Below, piece after piece: positions 34,050 through 41,860 of a stretch of 64,000 nucleotides of DNA. How positions within the stretch are numbered: position 1 is the stretch's first letter; the number at the start of each line of letters is the position of its first letter. Position numbers and translations under genes: made by a program. Under the pieces are notes generated by a model. That model saw only the letters and a list, made by a program, of their open reading frames with translations. It had not been told where the DNA came from and searched no databases. The stretch comes from Shouchella miscanthi (GTDB taxonomy: Bacteria; Bacillota; Bacilli; Bacillales; Bacillaceae_D): NCBI RefSeq assembly GCF_007725405.1, contig NZ_CP042163.1, positions 496,001 to 560,000 of the forward strand, in the 5' to 3' direction.

Positions 34050-34187
34050 ATGAATCAAGTATTAGAATTACAAAAGCTGGCAACTCATTCAAACGACCAC
34101 GGGCAATGGAGCGTTGAAAAATCGCCAGCTACAGTGACCATAACAACAACCGCAGTAGGCTGGTCAACAGCAAGCAACGATTGTTAA
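34050..34187 (+). CDS. Class III lanthipeptide precursor 5
   Basis: A 45-residue precursor with the most divergent leader (KLATHSNDHGQW), but identical to precursors 1 and 4 from Trp20 to the final Cys. AGGAGGTACCAAC precedes the ATG. A strong hairpin follows 5 nt after its stop. Confidence 0.9.
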   Translation: MNQVLELQKLATHSNDHGQWSVEKSPATVTITTTAVGWSTASNDC

Positions 34188-34192
34188 TTATG

Positions 34193-34229
34193 ATGCAAGT
34201 TGTTAGTCCGTTTGGCTAACAACTTGCAT
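34193..34229 (+). terminator. Long hairpin without U-tract after the precursor array
   Basis: Perfect 14-bp stem ATGCAAGTTGTTAG (34193-34206) / CTAACAACTTGCAT (34216-34229), loop of 9. No T-run follows, so it is more likely a stability/processing hairpin or leaky attenuator than a full terminator. It separates the abundant precursor message from the methyltransferase gene. Confidence 0.7.
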
Positions 34230-34275
34230 ATAGTATAGTCGGTTTGCAATAAAAACTCAAATGAGGGTGGTAGAA

Positions 34276-35106
34276 ATGGACAAGTTATTAGAAGTGGTAA
34301 AGAGTCCTGAAGTGTTTGAAGAAGGGTCGCAAGATATTTGGCTTGATCCGGATCGTGCTGATTTTGTCTTACAGTCACATCTGGATGAAACAATGGACGG
34401 TGCAAGTAAAGATGCTCATTTTATTCAGCAGTCCATTGACCTTATATGTGAGTTAGCTCCGTTAACGAACCACCAATCCATTCTCGATCTTGGCTGTGGA
34501 CCGGGACTGTACGCAGAAAAGTTAGCTGAGAGAGGATATAAGGTGACGGGCATAGATTTTGCTGAGAATTCAATTGAGTATGCGAAAAAAGAAGCGGAGA
34601 AAAAGAATCTCCCCATTGACTATCACTGTGGAGATTTCTTAACGATTAACTATGAAGAAGAATTTGATTCAACCCTATTGATTTATCAAATCTTCGGTAT
34701 TTTGAAGCCTGATGAAAGAAAAAAGGTACTATCGAACATGTATAGAGCTCTTAAACCTGGAGGATTCGTGCTGCTAGACGTATTGTCAGATAAAAGTTTT
34801 GCAGATTTCGAAGAATCGAGAGAATGGAGTCTCTCAAGTAAAAATAGTATGCTATCAAGAAAAAAGCATTTAGGGTTAATATCTACTGAGAAATATCCTA
34901 ATAATGTCTCACTTCAAAAAACCGTATTAGTGTTTGAAGACGGGGAAATCGTTAACTATCATTATTGGAATCAATACTTTAGTGTTGAAGACTTAAGACA
35001 AGAGATTGAAGAAGCTGGATTCACACTTGAACAAGTGTATGCAGACGTGAACGGTGAAACGTACAAAGCAGATGGTGAATTTATAGCGGCTGTTTTACGG
35101 AAATAA
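34276..35106 (+). CDS. SAM-dependent methyltransferase of the lanthipeptide cluster
   Basis: A 276-residue class I methyltransferase. Motif I is SILDLGCGPGLYAEKLAERG, with VTGIDFAENSIEYAK for motif II and RALKPGGFVLLDVLSD for motif III. Start ATG 34276 has GAGGGTGG just ahead. Being inside a class III cluster, it may N-dimethylate the mature peptide, as reported for the Bacillus class III peptide andalusicin; that role is inference. An alternative is methylation of some other substrate. Confidence 0.85.
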   Translation: MDKLLEVVKSPEVFEEGSQDIWLDPDRADFVLQSHLDETMDGASKDAHFIQQSIDLICELAPLTNHQSILDLGCGPGLYAEKLAERGYKVTGIDFAENSIEYAKKEAEKKNLPIDYHCGDFLTINYEEEFDSTLLIYQIFGILKPDERKKVLSNMYRALKPGGFVLLDVLSDKSFADFEESREWSLSSKNSMLSRKKHLGLISTEKYPNNVSLQKTVLVFEDGEIVNYHYWNQYFSVEDLRQEIEEAGFTLEQVYADVNGETYKADGEFIAAVLRK

Positions 35107-35234
35107 ATAGAGACATACGTGGAGTTAATGAAGGTTTCCTTTATAAGGAATTACAGAGGTTTTGTTTTTCTTTCTTTTTTCAACTTGAAGTGGTCCCACG
35201 ACTGAAACTCTAACTATGAAAAGAGACATTCACT

Positions 35235-36989
35235 ATGGAAACGTTATCGTATAAACAGTTTGTTGGAATTTTTACTACCTATAGGCCGTCTCGAATGCTC
35301 CTAACAATTGCTTTTACACTTTCCTTGGTACAAACAGGGCTGTCGTTAGTCATTCCCTTAATTGCCATGGATCTTGTGAACTTACTTATCGAAGAATCGT
35401 TTAATGGGCTCCTACTTGCGGGGTTAGTACTTTTATTCGTTACTCAAGTTGTTTTATCTGGTCTATCCTTGTACTTAATGATTTATATCGGAGAAAAAGT
35501 GATTTTACGTCTTCGAGACGATTTGTGGAATCGAGTTGTACGATTGCCGCTTACGTTTTACGACAAAAACAATTCCGGCGAAATTATGAGCCGCATTACG
35601 AACGATACGAATGTGATGAAGAACTTTTTTATTGATCATTTAGTTCCTTTCTTTACAGGACTGGTTTCGATAGTCGGCTCTTTTATCATCCTCTTTGTTC
35701 TAAACTGGTCTATGGCACTGCTTTTTTTAGTCATTTTTCCATTAGCGTTCTTTGTGATAAAGCCTCTTGGAAAACGAATGTACAACGTTTCAAGAAACCT
35801 ACAACAGGAGACGGCTTCTTTTCAAGGCGACTTAAGTAGAGTACTAGGAGACGTTCGATTAGTGAAATTTTCTGTTGCTGAAAAGCAAGAGGCAGCTGAA
35901 GGTGCTAAGCGCGCTACCAACCTTTATCGTCACGGATTATCTACTGGAAAAATACTAGCTGTTGTTGCTCCATTAATGACAACAACGATTCTACTTGTAC
36001 TTGTTATGATTATTGGATATGGAGGCTATCAAGTAGCCACAGGGAGTCTGTCAGCAGGTGCGTTGGTCGCGGTCGTCTTTTACATCTTCCAAATTATCAA
36101 CCCTCTTTCAATGATGGCACAATTTTTTACGCAAGCACAGAAAGCGATGGGTGCGACTGAGCGGGTTTATTTATTATTGAAAGAAAAACATGAAGGCACC
36201 GTTGCTTCAGTGAAAGAGTCTGTTAGAAAGAACCAACATGCTTTTAAAGGCATTCGCTTTTCAAATGTAGGGTTTTCGTACGACCAAGAGAGAAAGATTT
36301 TAAGAAAAATTAGCTTTACAGCAGAAGAAGATCATGTTACGGCTATAGTAGGACCTAGTGGGACTGGTAAGACCACAGTGTTTTCTCTGCTAGAACGCTT
36401 CTATTTAATTGATGAGGGTGACATTTTCTATAATAGTGATTCCATCTATTCCTATACATTAGAAGAGTGGAGAAGGAAAATAGCTTACGTTAGTCAAGAG
36501 TCACCGATTATGAGCGGGAGTATAAGAAAGAATATAACCTATGGGTTAAAGCAACCAAAAAGCGACCATGCCATTTACGAAGCCATAAACAAAGCGAACT
36601 TAATGAGTGAGATCATGGCGCTACCAAAAGGATTGGACACGGAAGTAGGCGAACGAGGCATTCGCTTATCCGGTGGACAGAGACAAAGGATCGCCATTGC
36701 AAGAGCCATCTTAAGAGACGCGGATATCCTATTGCTCGATGAAGCAACAGCGCACTTAGATGGACAATCGGAAGCGCTAGTTCAAGACGCGTTAAACGAG
36801 TTAATGAGAAATCGAACAACGTTAATCATTGCGCACCGGATCTCAACTGTTCAAAACGCAAACAACATTGTAGTGATGGAAAATGGAGAAGTAACAGATC
36901 AAGGAATCCATGAGGATTTATACAAGAAAAATACGTTATATCATCATTTAGTAAATAGGCAAATGGTATCGAACAACCACGGCGCCTAA
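35235..36989 (+). CDS. ABC exporter (half-transporter) of the lanthipeptide cluster
   Basis: A 584-residue exporter with six-segment membrane domain (TAFTLSLVQ region to about residue 310) fused to an ATPase domain. Walker A is GPSGTGKTTVF, the signature is LSGGQRQRIAIARAI, Walker B is ILLLDEATAHLD and the H-loop is IIAHRIS. It lacks the N-terminal C39 peptidase found in class II LanT, so leader removal must be done by another protease. It is the last gene of the cluster, with a terminator 48 nt later. Exporter of the modified peptide is the likely role. Confidence 0.9.
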   Translation: METLSYKQFVGIFTTYRPSRMLLTIAFTLSLVQTGLSLVIPLIAMDLVNLLIEESFNGLLLAGLVLLFVTQVVLSGLSLYLMIYIGEKVILRLRDDLWNRVVRLPLTFYDKNNSGEIMSRITNDTNVMKNFFIDHLVPFFTGLVSIVGSFIILFVLNWSMALLFLVIFPLAFFVIKPLGKRMYNVSRNLQQETASFQGDLSRVLGDVRLVKFSVAEKQEAAEGAKRATNLYRHGLSTGKILAVVAPLMTTTILLVLVMIIGYGGYQVATGSLSAGALVAVVFYIFQIINPLSMMAQFFTQAQKAMGATERVYLLLKEKHEGTVASVKESVRKNQHAFKGIRFSNVGFSYDQERKILRKISFTAEEDHVTAIVGPSGTGKTTVFSLLERFYLIDEGDIFYNSDSIYSYTLEEWRRKIAYVSQESPIMSGSIRKNITYGLKQPKSDHAIYEAINKANLMSEIMALPKGLDTEVGERGIRLSGGQRQRIAIARAILRDADILLLDEATAHLDGQSEALVQDALNELMRNRTTLIIAHRISTVQNANNIVVMENGEVTDQGIHEDLYKKNTLYHHLVNRQMVSNNHGA

Positions 36990-37036
36990 TGAAGGGCAGT
37001 ACAACTAGCGATGAAAAGGAAACCGTACCATGAACG

Positions 37037-37076
37037 AAAGACGAATGTCCGCCAACGGGATCATTCGTCTTTTTGT
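37037..37076 (+). terminator. Intrinsic terminator of the lanthipeptide operon
   Basis: AAAGACGAATG (37037-37047) pairs with CATTCGTCTTT (37062-37072), followed by TTTTGTT. Confidence 0.82.
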
Positions 37077-37114
37077 TGCACCGTCTATGCTTCTTACAAA
37101 AGAGTGTGCATGTT

Positions 37115-37573
37115 CTAATGGTGCGCATGATCGTTTGAAAATGGTTGTGAAGAGCCGTTTAGTAAATACTCCGCTTCTTCAGGTGTGATCTTGCCGACAG
37201 CAAAACGCTTTGTCGGCATCGCATATAAGTCACCAACCTGCGTGAAGGCTTTGGCGAAATAGAGTCCTTCCTGGGTAAAATCGACTTCCACTGCATAAAT
37301 TCCGTTTCCTTCAGCGGTAGCCGTTACATACTCATGTTGTTCATGATTATTGGACCAAACTTCAAATCGAACAAGTTCGGCATCTGTGATCTCTTCCTCT
37401 CCTTGAGAAACGGAGGCATAAATCGTTTGTTTCCCTCCTTCTGAGATAGAATCTGGCAATTCGACCCGTACTTGAAGCGGTTGAAACGCTGTGTACGCTT
37501 CAGGGTTATTACTGGTAAAGGAACAAGCAGACAGGAAAACAGTCATGCTTATGATGGTGAAAAGTAGTCGCAT
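37115..37573 (-). CDS. YtkA/FixH-like lipoprotein
   Basis: A 152-residue lipoprotein. The signal peptide ends with lipobox FLSACS, and the mature domain is a YtkA-like beta-sandwich (LQVRVELPDSISEGGKQTIY, then GIYAVEVDFTQEGLYFAKA). The C-terminus is a His-rich tail NDHAHH that may bind metal. It follows a PepSY-domain membrane gene by 12 nt in the same direction, so they are one operon. A role in copper or iron handling is conceivable but not shown. Confidence 0.8.
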   Translation of the reverse strand: MRLLFTIISMTVFLSACSFTSNNPEAYTAFQPLQVRVELPDSISEGGKQTIYASVSQGEEEITDAELVRFEVWSNNHEQHEYVTATAEGNGIYAVEVDFTQEGLYFAKAFTQVGDLYAMPTKRFAVGKITPEEAEYLLNGSSQPFSNDHAHH

Positions 37574-37585
37574 GTTATCAACCTC

Positions 37586-38944
37586 CTATGCGTGGAAAAA
37601 CGCTTTGAGACGCTTGTTTTTTTGAATAAGGAAAACGTCCAATAAGAACACAACGAGAAGAGAAAGGGCAACAAGTGGAAACACAACAGCAAATAAGAGT
37701 AGAATGACGAGCAAAGCCCGGTTATGACGAATGGAATGTGCTTTTGGAGCACCCATATGTTGTTGAGGCTTCCGGCGTCTCCATAAGAAAAACCCTGATA
37801 CAATGATGCCAACTAAGCCGATACAAATGAGTAAGCCGAACAATTGATTAAGAAGTCCGAATTCAAGCCCTTTATGAATCGTAATCCCCGTTGCCATCCA
37901 TTTTCCAACTAGACCATAGTCATCATACCGATAATCGGCGAGAACAGCACCTGTATATTGATCCACATACATGGTCGCCTCGTCTCTTGCTTGGTCAGGA
38001 AAGGCAGAAAGCGTGAAGGAGCCTGTTTCACTTCTTGGAAAGTAAACGGTGTAGCTCGGGTGTAATTCCCGGTGCAGTCCTGTTGTGACCACGTCATCAA
38101 TCGAAACCTGTTCATACCCTTGCTCATTTCCAGAAAGCGGTACAGGTAATTTCTGTGCAGCCCAGGCTGATTCTGCCACATCCTCTGTTAAGGATTGCGG
38201 AGCATCACCTACCCAAATAGACGGGGGATAGCCATGTCCTGTACTTGTGGCTATATGCTGCACCCCGTTTCCCCAAAAACCAGTCCACAACATTCCTGTT
38301 AAAACGAAAAACAAGAGGCCAATGGATAGCCACGCAGCAGGCACTGCGTGTAAATCGCGAACAAGAACACGCTTGCCTTTTCGCACCCGCGGTAGCCAGA
38401 CCCCATAGAGGTTGGGTTTGGAGCGCCTTGGCCACCACAAATAAAGGCCACTAGCGATCAAAATAATGGTCCACGAAGCTGTGAGCTCAACAACTCGATC
38501 CCCAAACGTTCCGAGCATCAGCTCGCTATGTAATTCTATTAACCGTTCCATCACTCGATTTTGATCCAGGAGCACCCCTAACGATTCCCCAGTGTATGGA
38601 TTCATGAAGACGGTGCCGGATGCCCCGTCGTCAAATGAAGCGCCAATAGCAACAGATCGAGTGGCTTCTTCACTAGGGGAATAAGAGGTAACCGTTGCAA
38701 TATCCTCGTGAGCAGTGAGCGCATTTGCGATCAACTCACTAGGCGGATACGTCACACCATCTTGGTTAGGACGCACATCGTAATACTCGCTGTAGATGGA
38801 AGCTTCAATCGTCCCTTTAAACAAGTAAATGCCTCCTGTAATCGCTAGGAGAAGTAAGATCGGTGCAATGATAAGACCAGCGTAAAAATGCCATCGCCAA
38901 ACCGTACCATAACGCTTTAACGATCGAGGTGGATCTGTTTTCAA
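37586..38944 (-). CDS. PepSY-associated transmembrane protein
   Basis: A 452-residue membrane protein of the PepSY_TM family, found near siderophore/iron-uptake and redox systems. It has an N-terminal membrane helix after WRWHFYAGLIIAPILLLLAI, two large extracytoplasmic PepSY-type regions, internal helices (IILIASGLYLWWPRR, SIGLLFFVLTG) and a C-terminal helix pair. Conserved His in WRWHFYAG, DLHAVPAAW and TIHKGLEFG are typical haem or metal candidates. The TTG start has GAGG a few bases upstream. The adjacent YtkA lipoprotein is cotranscribed. Confidence 0.85.
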   Translation of the reverse strand: MKTDPPRSLKRYGTVWRWHFYAGLIIAPILLLLAITGGIYLFKGTIEASIYSEYYDVRPNQDGVTYPPSELIANALTAHEDIATVTSYSPSEEATRSVAIGASFDDGASGTVFMNPYTGESLGVLLDQNRVMERLIELHSELMLGTFGDRVVELTASWTIILIASGLYLWWPRRSKPNLYGVWLPRVRKGKRVLVRDLHAVPAAWLSIGLLFFVLTGMLWTGFWGNGVQHIATSTGHGYPPSIWVGDAPQSLTEDVAESAWAAQKLPVPLSGNEQGYEQVSIDDVVTTGLHRELHPSYTVYFPRSETGSFTLSAFPDQARDEATMYVDQYTGAVLADYRYDDYGLVGKWMATGITIHKGLEFGLLNQLFGLLICIGLVGIIVSGFFLWRRRKPQQHMGAPKAHSIRHNRALLVILLLFAVVFPLVALSLLVVFLLDVFLIQKNKRLKAFFHA

Positions 38945-39255
38945 TGGTCATTCCTCATTTCGATTATAATAATATAATGTTTGTTGAACTAACTATACAA
39001 CAAGGATAACGAAATAATGTGAACTAATTGTGTGTTTAGGTTGGGAAAATAAAAAAAGCACCTAAACGGTTTAGGAACGAGCCTTTTCCATATCGTTGGT
39101 CGCTTTTAATTCTTTATAAAGTCCTGCTTGCGCCGCTCGTATCAAACGAACCACCTCGACTTACCCTTCTAAATCACCATTTTATACTTTTCTCCATCTC
39201 ATGATTGATTTTTTCGCGAAGCTTTCTCTTTTTCTAGTAGAGGGGGGAACATCAT
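38945..39255. other. Intergenic region between divergent operons
   Basis: No convincing gene. It holds an AT-rich promoter-like stretch before the PepSY gene, and a hairpin CCTAAAC-GTTTAGG near 39061-39075 whose minus-strand side is followed by a T-run (a minus-strand terminator shape with no clear gene above it). A 27-codon frame on the minus strand (39071-39154) lacks a ribosome site. Confidence 0.4.
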
Positions 39256-39420
39256 ATGGAAAATCTACCTGATTGGGCAATTTTGTTAGGGAACTTTGGT
39301 TTTCCCACGCTCGTGGCTGTTTATTTACTCATTCGTTTTGAAAAACGGATTGAACATTTAACAGATGCGATTCGTGAACTAGAGAGAAGCACACATCAAC
39401 AGAATGGAGGAAAACGATAA
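39256..39420 (+). CDS. YvrJ family small membrane protein
   Basis: A 54-residue protein of the YvrJ family: MENLPDWAILLGNFGFPTLV, a single hydrophobic segment ending VYLLIRFEKRIEHLTD and a hydrophilic tail. AGAGGGGGGAACATC lies upstream. Its stop overlaps the start of the amidase gene by one base, so the two are translationally coupled. Such proteins accompany lysis or cell-wall genes in some Bacilli. Confidence 0.75.
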   Translation: MENLPDWAILLGNFGFPTLVAVYLLIRFEKRIEHLTDAIRELERSTHQQNGGKR

Positions 39421-40109
39421 TGGAACTAAAACAAGATTTTATCCCACAATCAAATTCAAATCGTCCGCAGACTGCTTTACGCCCAACGCATATTACGGTT
39501 CATGAGACCGCTAATACGTCTAATGGGGCAAATGCCGAAATGCATGCACGTTACGTAAAGGGGGCAGATGCTCAGGCAAGACAAGTCTCATGGCATGTGA
39601 CGGTGGATGATACTCAAGCGATTCAACACTTGCCTTTTAACGAAGTCGGTTGGCACGCTGGTGCAAACGGGAATCGCCAATCAATAGGGATTGAAATTTG
39701 TGTAAACCGAGATGGCAACTTTCCGCAGGCACGAGCAAACGCCATTTCCTTAGTGCGACGATTAATGAATGAACTATCAATTGGCATCAATTCAGTTGTT
39801 ACGCACCAACATTGGACAGGCAAAAACTGTCCAGCAAATTTATTACCTTCTTGGAATCAATTTATTGCGGATGTTCGAGCAGGTACAAGCCCTGAACCGG
39901 CACCACCGATGGAGGGTCGTCTACTTCGCGTTATTGTCGACAGCTTATGGATTTACAATCGACCGGATTGGAATGCACGCTATACGACGGTTTCAAGAAA
40001 TGAAGTGTTCACCATTGCCGAGCAATTAACAGTAAATGGCTCACGCATGTATCGATTAAAAAGCGGGCTCTATATTACGGCGAATCCGTCCTACGTTCAA
40101 TTGATCTAA
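39420..40109 (+). CDS. N-acetylmuramoyl-L-alanine amidase (Amidase_2/PGRP type)
   Basis: A 229-residue peptidoglycan amidase. The zinc ligands are visible in HITVHETANTS, THQHWTGKNCP and the Cys of the last segment, with LPFNEVGWHAGANGNRQSIG between them. The C-terminal part (about residue 160 onward, LRVIVDSLWIYNRPDWNARY) resembles an SH3-type wall-binding domain. No signal peptide is present, which points to a prophage-style or holin-dependent release, possibly with the YvrJ protein. A terminator follows immediately. Confidence 0.88.
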   Translation: MELKQDFIPQSNSNRPQTALRPTHITVHETANTSNGANAEMHARYVKGADAQARQVSWHVTVDDTQAIQHLPFNEVGWHAGANGNRQSIGIEICVNRDGNFPQARANAISLVRRLMNELSIGINSVVTHQHWTGKNCPANLLPSWNQFIADVRAGTSPEPAPPMEGRLLRVIVDSLWIYNRPDWNARYTTVSRNEVFTIAEQLTVNGSRMYRLKSGLYITANPSYVQLI

Positions 40110-40115
40110 AAAAAC

Positions 40116-40147
40116 AGCCTGTCTCACTAGTGTGGGACAGGCTTTTG
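40116..40147 (+). terminator. Intrinsic terminator of the amidase gene
   Basis: AGCCTGTC (40116-40123) pairs with GACAGGCT (40136-40143), with further inner pairing CAC/GTG, followed by TTTT. Confidence 0.8.
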
Positions 40148-40208
40148 TAAAGTTTGTGTAAATGTATTTTGTAAGATGTGACGCAAACCGCTTCCGGTTA
40201 AGAGAATT

Positions 40209-40450
40209 TGCTATAATCCTCTTACACCAAATGCGTGAGGAAGCCCGAACGTAAAGGTGTTTAGCCAACAATACGTTAACGATAGGGAGGGACACCCATT
40301 GGGAAGGCGACGCTTTTTAACAGAAATCAAACGGAACTAGCGCAAGAAACGGTTGCTTTTCTAAGCTGCCCTCTTTGTCATTCATAAAAGATTGAGGAGC
40401 TAAAGAGAAAAGTGAATCTGTTTCTGAGAGTGACCGAAACCAACAACAAT
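40209..40450 (+). promoter_or_regulatory. Promoter and structured leader; candidate Mg2+ (M-box) riboswitch
   Basis: An extended -10 (TGcTATAAT, 40209-40217) gives a predicted leader of about 260 nt before the CNNM gene. In order it contains GTGAGG (40235-40240), GACGC (40309-40313), AACAGAAATCA (40319-40329), AGCTG..TTGTC (40364-40379) and GCTAAAG (40399-40405). These match, in the same order, blocks I recall from the M-box (ykoK) Mg2+ riboswitch. The P4 pairing after AACAGAAATCA is not obvious, so the assignment is tentative. Confidence 0.45.
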
Positions 40451-40454
40451 TCTT

Positions 40455-40487
40455 GGAGGTGAATCCCTTCTTTAAGGGAAATCATTG
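40455..40487 (+). promoter_or_regulatory. Hairpin-bridged ribosome binding site of the first CNNM gene
   Basis: Shine-Dalgarno GGAGGTGA (40455-40462) is followed by hairpin CCCTT-CTTT-AAGGG (40465-40478) and then the TTG start (40485). Linear spacing is too long; removing the hairpin leaves about 8 nt. A GTG at 40459 opens a 11-codon leader frame ending TAA 40492-40494, but it overlaps the SD. Confidence 0.6.
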
Positions 40488-41816
40488 GAAGTAAGCACAT
40501 TTATTAATCTCTTGCTCATTGTACTATTTTTAGCATTAACCGCTTTCTTTGTAGCTTCTGAATTTGCGGTCGTCAAGATCCGAAGCTCACGAATTGATCA
40601 ACTGATTGCGGAAGGAAATAAACAGGCGACTGTCGCCAAAACAATTACGCAGAACCTCGATTACTATTTATCGGCCTGTCAGCTTGGGATTACCGTAACA
40701 GCTTTAGGTCTAGGTGCACTTGGTAAGCCTGCTGTAAGTAGTTTAATGTATCCTTTGTTTGACTTCTTTAATGTGTCAGACTCCTTATCATCTGCCATTT
40801 CTTATGCGGTTGCGTTTCTACTTGTGACCTATTTACACGTTGTCATCGGGGAAATGGCGCCTAAAACATTGGCAATTCAATTCTCGGAAAAAATGACTTT
40901 GCTTTTATCAGGACCATTGTATTGGTTCGGTAAACTGATGTACCCATTTATTCTGACGTTAAATGGTGCCTCTCGTTTATTGTTAAGCGTGTTTGGCGTC
41001 AAGCCGCTTGGTCATGATCAAGCGTACACAGAAGAAGAACTTAAAATTATTATGGCGCAAAGCTATGCAGGCGGGGCGATTGATAAAGAAGAACTTCAAT
41101 ATATGGAGAACGTCTTTTCATTTGACGAACATGTGGCAAAAGACATTATGGTGCCACGTACAGAAATGATTACCATCCATGAAGGCATGACGATAGAGGA
41201 ACTCGTGGCGTTAATGGATCGCTACAACTATACGCGATACCCAGTTATAGAAGATGGCGACAAAGACAATATTATTGGCGTCGTCAATGCGAAGAAAATG
41301 CTTCAAGCGATTGTTGCTGGAAAAGACGTATCCATTAAGTCCTATATGCGCGAACTTCCATTTATTTTTGAAGCAACGAGCATTCAAGATGTGATGCACA
41401 AAATGCAAAAAGAAAAAGTGCATATGGCTGTCATTATTGATGAATTCGGTGGTACGGCAGGTCTTGTCACAATGGAAGAAGTCATTGAAGAATTGGTCGG
41501 GGAAATACGTGACGAATTCGATCGGGATGAAGAAAGCGATATCGAACAAGTCGGACCGAACGATTACTTGATTAACGGTCGTGTGCTGTTAAATGATTTA
41601 GAGGAGAAATTTGGATTGGTGTTTCATGATCGCGAACACGTGGATACCATCGGTGGCTGGCTCTTACAAAACAGTCACGTCATGGATGGAGCGATCGAAG
41701 GCATCCAAATGGAAGTAGAAGGCCATGTTTGGTCGGTTGTCGAAGCAGACGAACACCATGTTAAGAAAGTAAAGTGGACGCAACCCCAACCAGTTAAGCT
41801 TACTCAAGCAACTTAA
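40485..41816 (+). CDS. CNNM/CorC hemolysin-family membrane protein (first paralogue)
   Basis: A 443-residue CNNM-domain protein (DUF21 + two CBS + CorC_HlyC), a family implicated in Mg2+ extrusion/homeostasis (B. subtilis YhdP/MpfA group). The DUF21 part has several membrane segments and the hallmark LYWFGKLMYPFILTLN. The CBS pair includes DIMVPRTEMITIHEG and VVNAKKMLQAIV, then DEFGGTAGLVTMEEVIEELV. The C-terminal CorC_HlyC domain runs from about 365. TTG start is supported by alignment with the next gene and by the SD-hairpin arrangement. The leader carries M-box-like blocks. Confidence 0.9.
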   Translation: MEVSTFINLLLIVLFLALTAFFVASEFAVVKIRSSRIDQLIAEGNKQATVAKTITQNLDYYLSACQLGITVTALGLGALGKPAVSSLMYPLFDFFNVSDSLSSAISYAVAFLLVTYLHVVIGEMAPKTLAIQFSEKMTLLLSGPLYWFGKLMYPFILTLNGASRLLLSVFGVKPLGHDQAYTEEELKIIMAQSYAGGAIDKEELQYMENVFSFDEHVAKDIMVPRTEMITIHEGMTIEELVALMDRYNYTRYPVIEDGDKDNIIGVVNAKKMLQAIVAGKDVSIKSYMRELPFIFEATSIQDVMHKMQKEKVHMAVIIDEFGGTAGLVTMEEVIEELVGEIRDEFDRDEESDIEQVGPNDYLINGRVLLNDLEEKFGLVFHDREHVDTIGGWLLQNSHVMDGAIEGIQMEVEGHVWSVVEADEHHVKKVKWTQPQPVKLTQAT

Positions 41817-41823
41817 ATGATAC

Positions 41824-41860
41824 GGAGGTGAACCCTTCTCTACATGAGAAGGATGAATTG
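41824..41860 (+). promoter_or_regulatory. Hairpin-bridged ribosome binding site of the second CNNM gene
   Basis: SD GGAGGTGA (41824-41831), hairpin CCTTCTC-TACAT-GAGAAGG (41834-41852), then TTG start at 41858; removing the hairpin leaves about 7 nt. The hairpin bases differ from those of the upstream paralogue while the architecture is the same. Confidence 0.6.

Noticed and set aside
33374-34187. Five-fold repeat every about 170 nt, CRISPR-like at first sight
   Set aside because: Each unit is an open frame with its own ribosome site and a lanthipeptide leader; the spacers are only 28-34 nt of ribosome-site DNA and not variable protospacers.
38945-39000. AT-rich stretch as a possible Fur box before the PepSY gene
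   Set aside because: It does not match the 7-1-7 Fur dyad closely enough; only general AT-richness is seen.
39071-39154. 27-codon minus-strand frame with a terminator-like hairpin after it
   Set aside because: No ribosome site and an in-frame stop directly upstream of its GTG.
40459-40494. 11-codon leader peptide ahead of the CNNM gene
   Set aside because: Its GTG overlaps the Shine-Dalgarno sequence itself, so it could not use it; the hairpin-bridged TTG start explains the layout better.
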